64,000 bases of DNA from assembly GCA_024233865.1 (NCBI GenBank), contig JACKPA010000001.1, forward strand, positions 434,001-498,000, given 5' to 3'. The position numbers and the translations under genes were made by a program. How positions within the stretch are numbered: position 1 is the stretch's first letter; each line of letters starts with the position of its first letter. This document shows positions 9,278 through 17,761 of the stretch, in pieces. Below the pieces are notes generated by a model. It did no database searches. It saw only the letters and a program-made list of their open reading frames with translations, and had not been told where the DNA came from. This stretch comes from Leptospiraceae bacterium. Its GTDB lineage: Bacteria > Spirochaetota > Leptospiria > Leptospirales > Leptospiraceae.

Positions 9278-9876
9278 AAAATTACTTCTCGGTATATATG
9301 GAACAGAATGTTAAAAAACAGTGCTATTGTTAAAAAATAAAAACAGGTCGCAAGCAAAAATTCCATAAATTGCTTAGGCTTATAATTAGAAGCGATTCGC
9401 ATGGAAAGATAAGACAACCAAATCGAATAGGCAAAAGCAAAAAGGATAAAAATGGTATTCAAAGGAAACGGTAAAATCCAAAATAAAAAAGATGCGCTAA
9501 AAGGTAGAAAAGAAAGCAAAATCAAATGGCGAGGGTTGCCACCATAATTTTGCAAAGAACCTCTATAATACAACCGAATAACATCTATTTGCAAAATAAG
9601 CACATAAAAAACGGGATAAATCAAAGCGGAAACAAGAAGTCCGCTTGTTAATTTAACCGGATCGTAGTCTCTCCATACCAAAGGTATAACATAAATGCTA
9701 GTAAGGTTGTGAAACAACCTAAAAAGAGGAGCAAAAATCCATAACATTATATGCAGAAAAGTTAATTGCTTAAAGGAAACTTCTTTCCCTTTTAAAAAAT
9801 AGGAGATAAAAAGTTCTTCCGGAGAATCAAATATCTGAACCAATATGTTTTTATGTTCCGAACTTTCGTTTGCCAT
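9274..9876 (-). CDS. Yip1-like integral membrane protein
   Basis: This 200-residue protein has five or six hydrophobic helices after a short soluble N-terminus. The composition (Pro and aromatic residues in helices, FLPFSASFLFWILPFPLNT) resembles the Yip1-domain family. No catalytic residues are visible and the function is unknown. It is the first gene of the minus-strand operon leading to mpl, pheS and cstA, and its stop overlaps the mpl start (ATGA). The family assignment rests on overall pattern only. Confidence 0.6.
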   Translation of the reverse strand: MANESSEHKNILVQIFDSPEELFISYFLKGKEVSFKQLTFLHIMLWIFAPLFRLFHNLTSIYVIPLVWRDYDPVKLTSGLLVSALIYPVFYVLILQIDVIRLYYRGSLQNYGGNPRHLILLSFLPFSASFLFWILPFPLNTIFILFAFAYSIWLSYLSMRIASNYKPKQFMEFLLATCFYFLTIALFFNILFHIYREVIL

Positions 9877-10187
9877 GTTTATATTATAGTTTTTTTATGC
9901 TTAGGTTTTTTTCAAACCTTAATTTATTATCTATACTTCTTAAGTTCATAAATTAACCATGGGGAAACACATAGAACGAAACCCGCATCTTGCGAGTAAA
10001 TTTTAATAATTTTTTTGGTATAACCTTTTTAAGAAATCACCAGGTACGTTTAAAATAGAGAACAGAAGTTATGAAATATTGTAAATTATTTTTGATTATT
10101 GTAATCTCAAGTGTATAGAAAAAATCACTTGCTTATAAAATATAAATTCAGAAATATATTGAAAAATATTCAATTTGAGAGAAAGAA
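9877..10187. other. Divergent intergenic region, no gene seen
   Basis: This 311-base AT-rich gap lies between the Yip1-like gene and the zinc-finger gene, which are transcribed away from each other. It must hold both promoters, but none is clear. It contains TTAACCATGG at 9953-9962, a sequence that also occurs in two other intergenic regions of the window. A small palindrome TTGAAAAATATTCAA sits at about 10160-10174, just before the zinc-finger gene. Confidence 0.5.
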
Positions 10188-11315
10188 GTGTCTGATGAAG
10201 AAGTAATTGTAGAATATGTTTATGAGTATTGGGACTGCCCCAAGTGTGGAAGTAAAGGAATTCGTGGAGACATAAGACAATGTGGATCTTGTGGAAATCC
10301 ACGTGATAACGATATCGTATTTTATAGAAAAGCGGAAGAAGAATTGATAAGCGATAAGAAAATGGCTGAAGAACTTGCTTCTGGAGCAGACTGGTCTTGT
10401 TCCTTTTGTGAAACTTTAAACTCTCATCTTTCCAAACAATGCAGGAGTTGCGGAAATATAAGGGATACTTCTGATCTAAACTATTTTGAAATCCAAAAGC
10501 AGAAAAGCAAAAAGCAATCTTCCGAACAAAAACTTCTTAAGTTAAACAAATTTATAAAAAGGATTTTAATAGGTGCTTTAACAGGTTTGGGAACTTGCAC
10601 GATAGCGCTTGGAAGTTTCATTTGCTGGGGTGTTCAAAACCATGATGTTAAGTATAAAGTCCTATCGGCTCATTGGGAAAGAGAAATTTTAGTTGATAGG
10701 TACCAACAGTTAAGTAAGGAAGATTGGAAAGATAGTTTAAAAGGAGACGACATACAGATTTTATCTGAAAACAATGAAGTCAGAAAATATGAATCAAGGC
10801 AAATTGGAACTAAAATTGAAAGCTATACAGACTCTGAAAGTTATCAGTCTGGAACAACAAGAGAATGTAGCACTTCTTATAGTTCTACCGGGTCTGGAGC
10901 TTCAAAAAAAACAACAAGCTGTTCTACTGTCCCTGTTTATTCAACACGGAATGTTCAAAGAACAAGAACTGTACCTGTTTATAAAAATTTTCCTGTATAT
11001 GACACTAAAGTAAAGTACCATGCCAATGAATATGCATTCTTTCAAAGCCATAAAACAAGTGGAGATGATAATCAACCAAAATGGGCAGATTTTTCTCTAG
11101 GAGAAGGATTAAAAAATAAACCCGATAAAGAAAATTCAAGAAAAGAGAAATACCAAGTCAAAATTAAAAAAGTAGAAGCAGAAGACAAAGGTCCTGTCGA
11201 AGCAGATTATCAGGTAAAAAATGCAGATCGCTTCTCGAATGTTTTTAAAATAGGTAAAATCGTTGTATTAAAAGTTAGTAATTTCGATGCCTTACAAAAA
11301 GATGAAGATGAATAA
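10188..11315 (+). CDS. Membrane protein with two RanBP2-like zinc fingers
   Basis: The GTG start at 10188 follows a purine-rich GAGAGAAAGA; no ATG is in frame nearby. The 375-residue product begins with two zinc fingers of the W-x-C-x2-C...C-x2-C-G-N-x-R pattern: W15, C17, C20, C32, C35 and W69, C71, C74, C85, C88. One transmembrane helix (about 126-150) follows. The external or periplasmic domain is rich in Ser/Thr/Tyr, with the repeats STVPVYSTRNVQRTRTVPVY and FPVYDTKVKYHANEYAF. A highly charged tail ends the protein. The domain order suggests cytoplasmic fingers and an extracytoplasmic beta-rich domain. The function is unknown. The fingers resemble eukaryotic RanBP2-type (ubiquitin or RNA-binding) fingers, which also occur in bacterial zinc-ribbon proteins. 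Confidence 0.75.
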   Translation: MSDEEVIVEYVYEYWDCPKCGSKGIRGDIRQCGSCGNPRDNDIVFYRKAEEELISDKKMAEELASGADWSCSFCETLNSHLSKQCRSCGNIRDTSDLNYFEIQKQKSKKQSSEQKLLKLNKFIKRILIGALTGLGTCTIALGSFICWGVQNHDVKYKVLSAHWEREILVDRYQQLSKEDWKDSLKGDDIQILSENNEVRKYESRQIGTKIESYTDSESYQSGTTRECSTSYSSTGSGASKKTTSCSTVPVYSTRNVQRTRTVPVYKNFPVYDTKVKYHANEYAFFQSHKTSGDDNQPKWADFSLGEGLKNKPDKENSRKEKYQVKIKKVEAEDKGPVEADYQVKNADRFSNVFKIGKIVVLKVSNFDALQKDEDE

Positions 11316-11325
11316 GAAGAAAAAT

Positions 11326-11481
11326 ATGCAAAAAGCTTTTTTAGGTTTGGATGTCCATAAAAATTATCCTTAAATTGGAAAAGGTTCATTTGCTCGGCTC
11401 ACTGAGGAAGATTTGGTTTATGAACAGGGAATAGAACTTTTAAAAAAGATGGATATTTATAGAATGAAATTGGATATGTAA
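11326..11481 (+). pseudogene. Decayed small ORF, possible CsbD-like remnant
   Basis: One frame runs from ATG 11326 to TAA 11481 with a single internal TAA at 11371. The second part reads GSFARLTEEDLVYEQG then ELLKKM, which resembles the LTDDDL..ie/yGK..eLlg core of CsbD-family stress proteins. The first part, MQKAFLGLDVHKNYP, does not fit CsbD; its GLDVHK resembles the start of IS110-type transposases. With only 51 codons this is a weak call, but the frame conservation across the stop argues for a recently broken gene. Confidence 0.35.
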
Positions 11482-11509
11482 ACTATATGAAGAAAGTTGG
11501 TAATGAATT

Positions 11510-13744
11510 ATGACGATAGAATGGGAAAAAATAAAACATGCTAAAGAGCCAGTAAAAGTAACATTTCTGGTTTCTCTTATTATATACCTAACCAGCCTTT
11601 TGGTAAACACATCTTTTCATATTATGGGAGTTGATATTGCAAAAGAAATTAGCTCTTTATTTAATCCGGATTATGTATGGGTCATTTTAACAACCAATAT
11701 CAAAATATTTTTAACCTACTTTGCCTTGCTTTCTATTATTTACCTTCCAATAGAATATACACTTTCTCAACTAAGACACAAGAGAATGTTTTCAGTTTTG
11801 GCTTTATTGGTTATTATTTTGCTTGTATGGTTTCATTCTATTGTGTTGTACCCACAGCTTTACGGAGAATTTTTTTATGTAAGGCATACTTACTTACAAC
11901 CGTTTTTATATTTTTTAACAAACCATACAACTCCACAGTTTTTTGAAGCTATAATCTATTCAATTTTTGCTTTGAATCAAATCTTACTCCTTTTCTTTTT
12001 TATAGAAGAGAAAAAGTCAAAACCTTTTTTGTTTTTTCTTTTGGGCTTTTTGTTTCTATTTTTTCATCAGAGGGACAGTTTTATTGGAGTGCTATGCGTA
12101 TTTTTGCTCTATTTGTATGCAATGTCGGTGAAAACCAAAGCTGATGTTCAGTTGATTTTTTTGCCTATGGCTATATACATTCTTACTTTCATAAAGCCAT
12201 ATTATTATGATTTGTCCCAAAGTTCCCTTAATCAAAAACACTATAACCTAATTCTTGTTTCGGCAGACAGTTTACGAGCTGACAAAATAGGTAGCCAAAG
12301 AAACGGTAAAAGCATCACTCCGAATATTGACGAATTTTCTCAAGAAGCGATAATATTCCAAGACCATCACGTAACCGTTCCCCGAACCTTTCCTAGTTGG
12401 GCAGACTTGCTTACTGGAGAATACGCCATGTCCCACAAAATACGGGATATGTTTCCGGCACCGGAAGAAATTCAAAACTTAGGAAAACCGGATTTCCAAA
12501 CAATAGGTCACTATCTCCGAAAACAAGGTTTTCAAACCGCCGTTTTCTCTAATTTCGCAGGAGACATTTTTCCGAGGGCAGATTTTGGTTTTGAGCATGT
12601 TTACGCTCCAGACTTTAACGCAAACGTTTTGATCGTTCAGAGAAATCTGGAATCCCATGCTCTTCTTTTGCCTTTTTTGGCTGGAACTTTTTTAGAGGGT
12701 GGCAAGTATTTTCAAGAAATTGACGACTTTCCTTCTTTGGGAGACGGTAGCAGAATGGATAAAGGGATTTATTCTTTTTTAGAAGATCACAAAGCCCTGC
12801 CCATATTTATAAGCATTTTCCATTCCGTTACTCATTTTCCTTATTCACCTCCTTATCCGTATTACAAAAAATTTACAGACCCAAACTATTATGGAAAGTA
12901 TAAATACTTCAAGTTCGTAGACCCGTCTATAGACGAAAAACCATCCCCAAAAGATATTGAGCAAATTCGAGCCGTTTTTGATGGTTCTATAAACGCTTTT
13001 GATAGTAACTTTGGAGATTTGATTTCTTGGTTAAAAAGTCATTCACTTTATGATAATTCGATTATTATTGTAACAGGTGATCATGGGGAATCCATGTTTG
13101 AGGATATTCATGGTCATGGTCATGGAGAACACTTGCGTGGTCCATACATAACACACGTTCCTCTCATAATAAAATTTCCCAAAGGATATTTGGATAATCC
13201 ATCGGAAATAAACAGATTCAAAGGCATTACAAGCTCTATTGATATAACTCCTACTCTTGTAGATTTTTATAAAATACCGGTAAATAAAACTTTTCCAGGA
13301 AAATCTCTTTTGCCTATTATTAGTCTAGAAAATTGGCAGGAAGAAAGATACGTTTATTCGGAAACGGGTGTTTGGTTTTCTGATCAGGGAGAACACTTTT
13401 TCCAAAAGCAAAGAATTATGTATCCGGATATACTCAAACTTCATAGAGTTGTAAAAGAGTACAATTACCAAATTATGATAACCGATCCATTTTTTCGTGA
13501 AACTGTAGCCTTTGCCAAACATCGAGCTATTTTAACTTCTCGTTATAAGTTGATTTATATTCCTACCCAAGAGGGAGTTTTATTTGAATTGTATGATAGA
13601 GTTGAAGACCCATTAAATCAGAGTAATTTATATACAAATGATTTTATAAGCAACCAACTTAGAAATAGATTATATTCTTTGGTAGAAGAAAAAGAAAATG
13701 CAACCATTTTAGGGGAATACATTTTCCCTCCTTCTGTGAAATAA
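11510..13744 (+). CDS. Membrane-anchored sulfatase-fold protein (LTA synthase/phosphotransferase-like)
   Basis: The 744-residue product has about seven transmembrane helices (residues 20-235), then a sulfatase/alkaline-phosphatase-superfamily domain. Metal-binding motifs are seen at LVSADSLRADKIG, at VTGDHGES and at HGHGHGEHLRGPYITHVPLI. The nucleophile region reads VPRTFPSWADLLTG, so the Cys/Ser of true sulfatases (C/S-x-P-x-R) is replaced by Thr. That pattern is closer to LTA synthase or phosphoethanolamine transferases, which transfer phospho-groups to envelope glycans or lipids. Substrate is unknown. The active domain would lie in the periplasm. No operon partner is obvious. Confidence 0.82.
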   Translation: MTIEWEKIKHAKEPVKVTFLVSLIIYLTSLLVNTSFHIMGVDIAKEISSLFNPDYVWVILTTNIKIFLTYFALLSIIYLPIEYTLSQLRHKRMFSVLALLVIILLVWFHSIVLYPQLYGEFFYVRHTYLQPFLYFLTNHTTPQFFEAIIYSIFALNQILLLFFFIEEKKSKPFLFFLLGFLFLFFHQRDSFIGVLCVFLLYLYAMSVKTKADVQLIFLPMAIYILTFIKPYYYDLSQSSLNQKHYNLILVSADSLRADKIGSQRNGKSITPNIDEFSQEAIIFQDHHVTVPRTFPSWADLLTGEYAMSHKIRDMFPAPEEIQNLGKPDFQTIGHYLRKQGFQTAVFSNFAGDIFPRADFGFEHVYAPDFNANVLIVQRNLESHALLLPFLAGTFLEGGKYFQEIDDFPSLGDGSRMDKGIYSFLEDHKALPIFISIFHSVTHFPYSPPYPYYKKFTDPNYYGKYKYFKFVDPSIDEKPSPKDIEQIRAVFDGSINAFDSNFGDLISWLKSHSLYDNSIIIVTGDHGESMFEDIHGHGHGEHLRGPYITHVPLIIKFPKGYLDNPSEINRFKGITSSIDITPTLVDFYKIPVNKTFPGKSLLPIISLENWQEERYVYSETGVWFSDQGEHFFQKQRIMYPDILKLHRVVKEYNYQIMITDPFFRETVAFAKHRAILTSRYKLIYIPTQEGVLFELYDRVEDPLNQSNLYTNDFISNQLRNRLYSLVEEKENATILGEYIFPPSVK

Positions 13745-13763
13745 ACCAAGGATGCTCTGGAAG

Positions 13764-13905
13764 ATCTTTGAAGACGTAAGGAAAAATATTATCAAAATAA
13801 GAAGGGTAAACACAGTGGCTTACCCCTACGCCCAAAAATACCATAGGTTTTGTAGGGGCAATCCCTCTGTGGTTGCCCTATAATTTTTCATCGAACTCAC
13901 GTTAA
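13764..13905. repeat. MITE-like palindromic element, copy A
   Basis: It contains two palindromes, GGGTAA...TTACCC (13804-13825) and GGGCAA...TTGCCC (13856-13878). The right end is TCGAACTCACGTTAA (13891-13905). The left end is degenerate but retains an ACGTAAGGAAAA block that matches copies B and C. Layout and sequence match the element at 46771-46929 read in reverse. The stop codon of the APC permease gene (13902-13904) lies inside the right inverted repeat. Confidence 0.75.
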
Positions 13906-15269
13906 TTACCATTGTTCTTTTTAGTAAACGTGCCCTTGAACATAAAATAAACCGGAATGGACGTTAATACGATGCACAAGCCCCAAAGCGTTTCCGAAGG
14001 CTTATTGTAGGTCAAAATTCCTATAACCAAAAAATTAAACAAAATAAATAGCAATGGTGTGATTGGATAACCGGGAATTTTGTATTCAGAAACATAGTTT
14101 TTCTTAGCCAAGACATAAGGAGTAAAGGCAGTCATAGAAGATAAAAACAAGATGGAAACGGTAATCAAATACAGTAGGCTTTCCAGCTCGCGTACAAACA
14201 TAAAAATGGAAGAATAAAAAGCCTGAAAAATCAGTGCTTTATAAGGAGTGTGATATTTTGGGTGTAGATTTTTTAGTGTTTTGAAAAATAACCCATCGAT
14301 AGACATCGCATAATAGATTCTTGAGCCGCCTATGATCATGGCTGACATAGATCCTAGCAATATCCAGCAAATAAATCCGGAAATCAAAACTTTGACACTC
14401 GGACCAAACAAATAAACAGCCGAAATCACACCGGCTCCTTCTTGGGACTTTAACTCGGAAAGGGGGGCTGAACTCATAAAAAGGATATTCAAAAGTACAT
14501 AAAGAACAAGAACTAATACGCAAGATATTAAAATCGACAGAGGAATCACTTTATTGGGTTGCTTGACTTCTCCCGCAACATAAGTTATCATATTCCAACC
14601 GTAATACGAAAATGTAACAGGTACAACCCCCAATAAAATCGAATTCCAATTTTGAAATATATCCGGAAACAAGCTATATTTTGCAAAATATTCAAAATTT
14701 CGATTTCCCCACATAAAGCCAGCCAAGATTAAAAAAATAAAACCAGTTACCTTAACAAAGGTGAGAGTATTTTGTACTAAAATCGCCCGTCTGATACCAA
14801 AATAATTAAAAAAAGTGAATAGCCCAATTAGAAGAACACCAATAATTTGAATGGGACCAAATGTGAAGCTTAGTCCGGCAAACTTTGCGTGCAAAAAAGG
14901 CTCTATGTCCAAATTAGGGAATATAAAAAACAGGTGTTTGGAAAACGCCATTCCAATCACAGATATACTTGCCGAAAACGTAATTGTCAGAGCTGCCCAA
15001 CCACTCATAAAGGCTATCATAGGATGATAGGCATTTTTAAGATAGACGTAATCCCCACCTGCTTGAGGAAAAATCACTGCCGGCATAGAATAGGTAAGAG
15101 CTCCTATAACGGCAAAAACTCCTCCTAAAACCCAACAAAAAATGACTAACCATGGATTTTCTACATGATTTAAAATAAAACCGGTAGTAAAGAAAACCCC
15201 CGAACCCACCATTGAGCTGAACATCAATGATACCGAATCTAACAAAGAAAGTGATCGTTTTAATTCCAT
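13902..15269 (-). CDS. APC-family amino acid permease
   Basis: This 455-residue protein has about 12 transmembrane helices. The N-terminal block LSLLDSVSLMFSSMVGSGVFFTTGFIL is the APC signature, with the GSGVF substrate-binding turn in TM1. The region around TM6 (VPVTFSYYGWNMITYVAGEVKQPNKVIP) is also typical. It imports or exchanges amino acids at the inner membrane; the substrate cannot be told. It is monocistronic, and its stop codon is supplied by the end of repeat element A, so the last residues may have been changed by the insertion. Confidence 0.88.
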   Translation of the reverse strand: MELKRSLSLLDSVSLMFSSMVGSGVFFTTGFILNHVENPWLVIFCWVLGGVFAVIGALTYSMPAVIFPQAGGDYVYLKNAYHPMIAFMSGWAALTITFSASISVIGMAFSKHLFFIFPNLDIEPFLHAKFAGLSFTFGPIQIIGVLLIGLFTFFNYFGIRRAILVQNTLTFVKVTGFIFLILAGFMWGNRNFEYFAKYSLFPDIFQNWNSILLGVVPVTFSYYGWNMITYVAGEVKQPNKVIPLSILISCVLVLVLYVLLNILFMSSAPLSELKSQEGAGVISAVYLFGPSVKVLISGFICWILLGSMSAMIIGGSRIYYAMSIDGLFFKTLKNLHPKYHTPYKALIFQAFYSSIFMFVRELESLLYLITVSILFLSSMTAFTPYVLAKKNYVSEYKIPGYPITPLLFILFNFLVIGILTYNKPSETLWGLCIVLTSIPVYFMFKGTFTKKNNGN

Positions 15270-15426
15270 ATATATTTGAAATAGATGCCCCCATATAATA
15301 TTTCTATACCAAGGAAATGTAGATTTTAAAGTAGCTTAATTTATTACAATGTTTTTTAGCTTTGGATAAAGAACTATATTTTAATATTCTTGTAGAGTTT
15401 TAACCCTATTTTATCTTAGTTAGGCT

Positions 15427-16431
15427 ATGGATGCTTATTCTGTTTTTTCCGACAATTACCTATTTGGCAATGGATTGCTAGAAAAAATTCCGCATCCAGA
15501 AGGTTTTTTGGGAGGAGTGTTTAATATCCTTTCTTTTATATGCCATTTTATGGGAGGGGCGACTTTTTTTGCAATTTTTTTACCTTTTTTGTATCTATGC
15601 TTTGATCGGACGCTCGCCTTAAAAATAGGAATAGGGCTTTTGTTTTCCGGTTTTGCAAATGGCATAACAAAATATTTTTGCGAGAATCCAAGACCAAGTG
15701 ATTTGCCCTTGAAAATAATGAAGCTCCAGAGCCACGCAAATGAAACGGCTTTTGGTTTTCCTTCCGGTCACTCTCATGTATCCATATTAGTTTGGGGAAT
15801 TTTCTTTTTAAGGTTTAAAAATTTATATATCCGATTGGTATCGGTTTTTTTTATCCTGTTCACTCCTTTTAGCAGAATGTACATAGGAGTTCATTATCTG
15901 GGAGATGTAATAGGTGGCTTTATAATGGGTCTTTTTACTTTAGTTTTACTCGAATTTTTGTTTAGAAAGAGTCCTGATTTTCCGGATTTATCCAAAATAA
16001 AAGAAAATTTTAGGAAAAAAGCAATTCGTTCGATTTCTTTGCTTATTGTTGCTTTAACCATTGGAGTTTTATTTTTACAAAAAAAGTTTATGACAGAAGC
16101 CCATATTTCATCTTTTTCACAAGCAGTAAGTTCTTCCGGTTCTTTAGGAGGGTTTTTAGTTGGTATTCTGGTTTTAAAGTATGGGTTCAAGCATAATTAT
16201 TTTGATTGGTCTACCGTGGAAAACGTAAAAGAATTTGCTATTCGATCGTTAGTGCTTATTCCCGGAATTTTAATCTTTTATTTCGCAATGGGGTACATTG
16301 GTAAAATTTTGCTTTCCGAACAAGGAGATTATACATACCTATACCGGTATTCCAGATATTTTTTGCTTAACCTGTATATAGTTTTATTAGCTCCCCTTAT
16401 TTTTAAAAAACTGAAAAAGTTAACTTTATGA
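15427..16431 (+). CDS. PAP2-family membrane phosphatase
   Basis: This 334-residue membrane protein has the three PAP2 motifs: KYFCENPRP, PSGHSH and SRMYIGVHYLGDV. They define a phosphatase for lipid phosphates such as undecaprenyl pyrophosphate or phosphatidate, with the active site on the periplasmic face. The extra C-terminal helices (residues 200-330) are beyond the minimal fold. Its stop overlaps the start of the Wzx-like flippase gene by 4 bases (ATGA). That coupling supports a role in recycling the lipid carrier for the polysaccharide locus downstream. Confidence 0.88.
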   Translation: MDAYSVFSDNYLFGNGLLEKIPHPEGFLGGVFNILSFICHFMGGATFFAIFLPFLYLCFDRTLALKIGIGLLFSGFANGITKYFCENPRPSDLPLKIMKLQSHANETAFGFPSGHSHVSILVWGIFFLRFKNLYIRLVSVFFILFTPFSRMYIGVHYLGDVIGGFIMGLFTLVLLEFLFRKSPDFPDLSKIKENFRKKAIRSISLLIVALTIGVLFLQKKFMTEAHISSFSQAVSSSGSLGGFLVGILVLKYGFKHNYFDWSTVENVKEFAIRSLVLIPGILIFYFAMGYIGKILLSEQGDYTYLYRYSRYFLLNLYIVLLAPLIFKKLKKLTL

Positions 16432-17711
16432 AATTAACAAAAGTAGTCCAGTTTGCAAAAAACAGCCTAACAGAGCTATTAAAATCTAAAATTTTAAAGT
16501 CTTCTTTTTTTGTTATCATTTCTAAGATTTTAGCCTCTTTGTTTAACTTGGTTTTTATGATTTATTCCGTAAATATACTAAGCAAATCGGAAAACGGAGT
16601 TTTTCAATACTATCTTGGATTTATTCCGGTAATACTATCCATAGCTGAATTCGGATTGTCATCTGCGCTGATAAAATTTTTATCTCCCGTAGTGGATAAC
16701 CAAAAAGATATAGGAATCGTTCTTTCTTCTTCACTTATAGTAAAGTTCTGCTCCTTTCTGTTTTTAGTTTTTAGCGGTTTGGGCATGTTTCTTTTATTTA
16801 ATGAGGACCCTCTTGCCATTTTTATTTTAGTTGTTGGTGGGATTTCCATGTCTTTTATCACATTTTCGGAAAGCATTTTTGTAAGTTTTAGAGCATATTA
16901 TTCCCTGGCTCTATGGACCCCCTTAACAAATTTGATTCGTTTGGCTGTTTTGTATGTCTCAGACAAGTATTCTAATTTTCCTTTGAATCATTTAGATATT
17001 CTTTCTATTTTTGCAATTAGTCCCCTATTTATTTACATTTTATTTTTTTTCATATTCAAACGGCAAACCCTCTGTTGGAACGCAAAATTTTCTGAAATTA
17101 AACAGGAAATCAAGAGACTAGCTCTTTTTAATTTTTGGGCTTTTGTTGCTTCTATTTTTGCCATTATATCCGACAGGTTGGAGATATTTTTTATTAAAAA
17201 ATATCATTCTACAGAGCAAGTTGCCATATACGGAACAGCCCTCCAACTATTTAGCGGATTTGTAATAATACTATCAACCCTAAACTCCATTATATTTCCT
17301 GGGTTATCCCGATTGGTGAATAGCCCGGAATTTAAAAAGTTTTTATTAAAAGCTGTTTTGTTTAGTATGGTTGTCGCTCTAGCTTTGTCTCCAGGGTATT
17401 TTCTTTCGGAAACTATCTTGAATTTTTTGTTTAATGAAAAATATTCGGAGTCGATTCCCGTATTTAAAATATTGTATCCGAATTATTTATTACAACTGGT
17501 TTTTGCTCCTTTGGGAATTGCATTATTTGCAATGGGGAAACCTAAAATTTTGGCGATCTTAGCTTTTTTAAGGTTTTTGTTTGGACTAATTTTAGATAAT
17601 TTACTTATACCGGATTTTGGGGTTATGGGGGCGGGTGTTTCCTTTTTTTTAGGACAGGTGATTTCTTGGCTGATTTTGGGAGGCTATTTTTGGGCAATTT
17701 TCTGGAAATGA
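16428..17711 (+). CDS. Wzx-like lipopolysaccharide/polysaccharide flippase
   Basis: The 427-residue protein has about 12 transmembrane helices. It shows the polysaccharide-biosynthesis/MATE-like pattern: an N-terminal SFFVIISKILASLFNLVFMI, a mid-protein LALFNFWAFVASIFAIISDRLEIFFI, and a late pair ILYPNYLLQLVFAPLGIALFAMGK. Members flip undecaprenyl-linked oligosaccharides across the inner membrane. It is translationally coupled to the PAP2 gene upstream and 50 bases from the glycosyltransferase downstream. Substrate specificity is not readable. Confidence 0.85.
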   Translation: MKLTKVVQFAKNSLTELLKSKILKSSFFVIISKILASLFNLVFMIYSVNILSKSENGVFQYYLGFIPVILSIAEFGLSSALIKFLSPVVDNQKDIGIVLSSSLIVKFCSFLFLVFSGLGMFLLFNEDPLAIFILVVGGISMSFITFSESIFVSFRAYYSLALWTPLTNLIRLAVLYVSDKYSNFPLNHLDILSIFAISPLFIYILFFFIFKRQTLCWNAKFSEIKQEIKRLALFNFWAFVASIFAIISDRLEIFFIKKYHSTEQVAIYGTALQLFSGFVIILSTLNSIIFPGLSRLVNSPEFKKFLLKAVLFSMVVALALSPGYFLSETILNFLFNEKYSESIPVFKILYPNYLLQLVFAPLGIALFAMGKPKILAILAFLRFLFGLILDNLLIPDFGVMGAGVSFFLGQVISWLILGGYFWAIFWK

Positions 17712-17761
17712 TTTAATTCTCTTGACTTTTATAAAGTTTACTAGACAGTACAATCTATACA

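Noticed and set aside
10144..10190. ATG at 10195 as start of the zinc-finger gene
   Set aside because: It is out of frame; the GTG at 10188 is the first start in frame with the zinc fingers.
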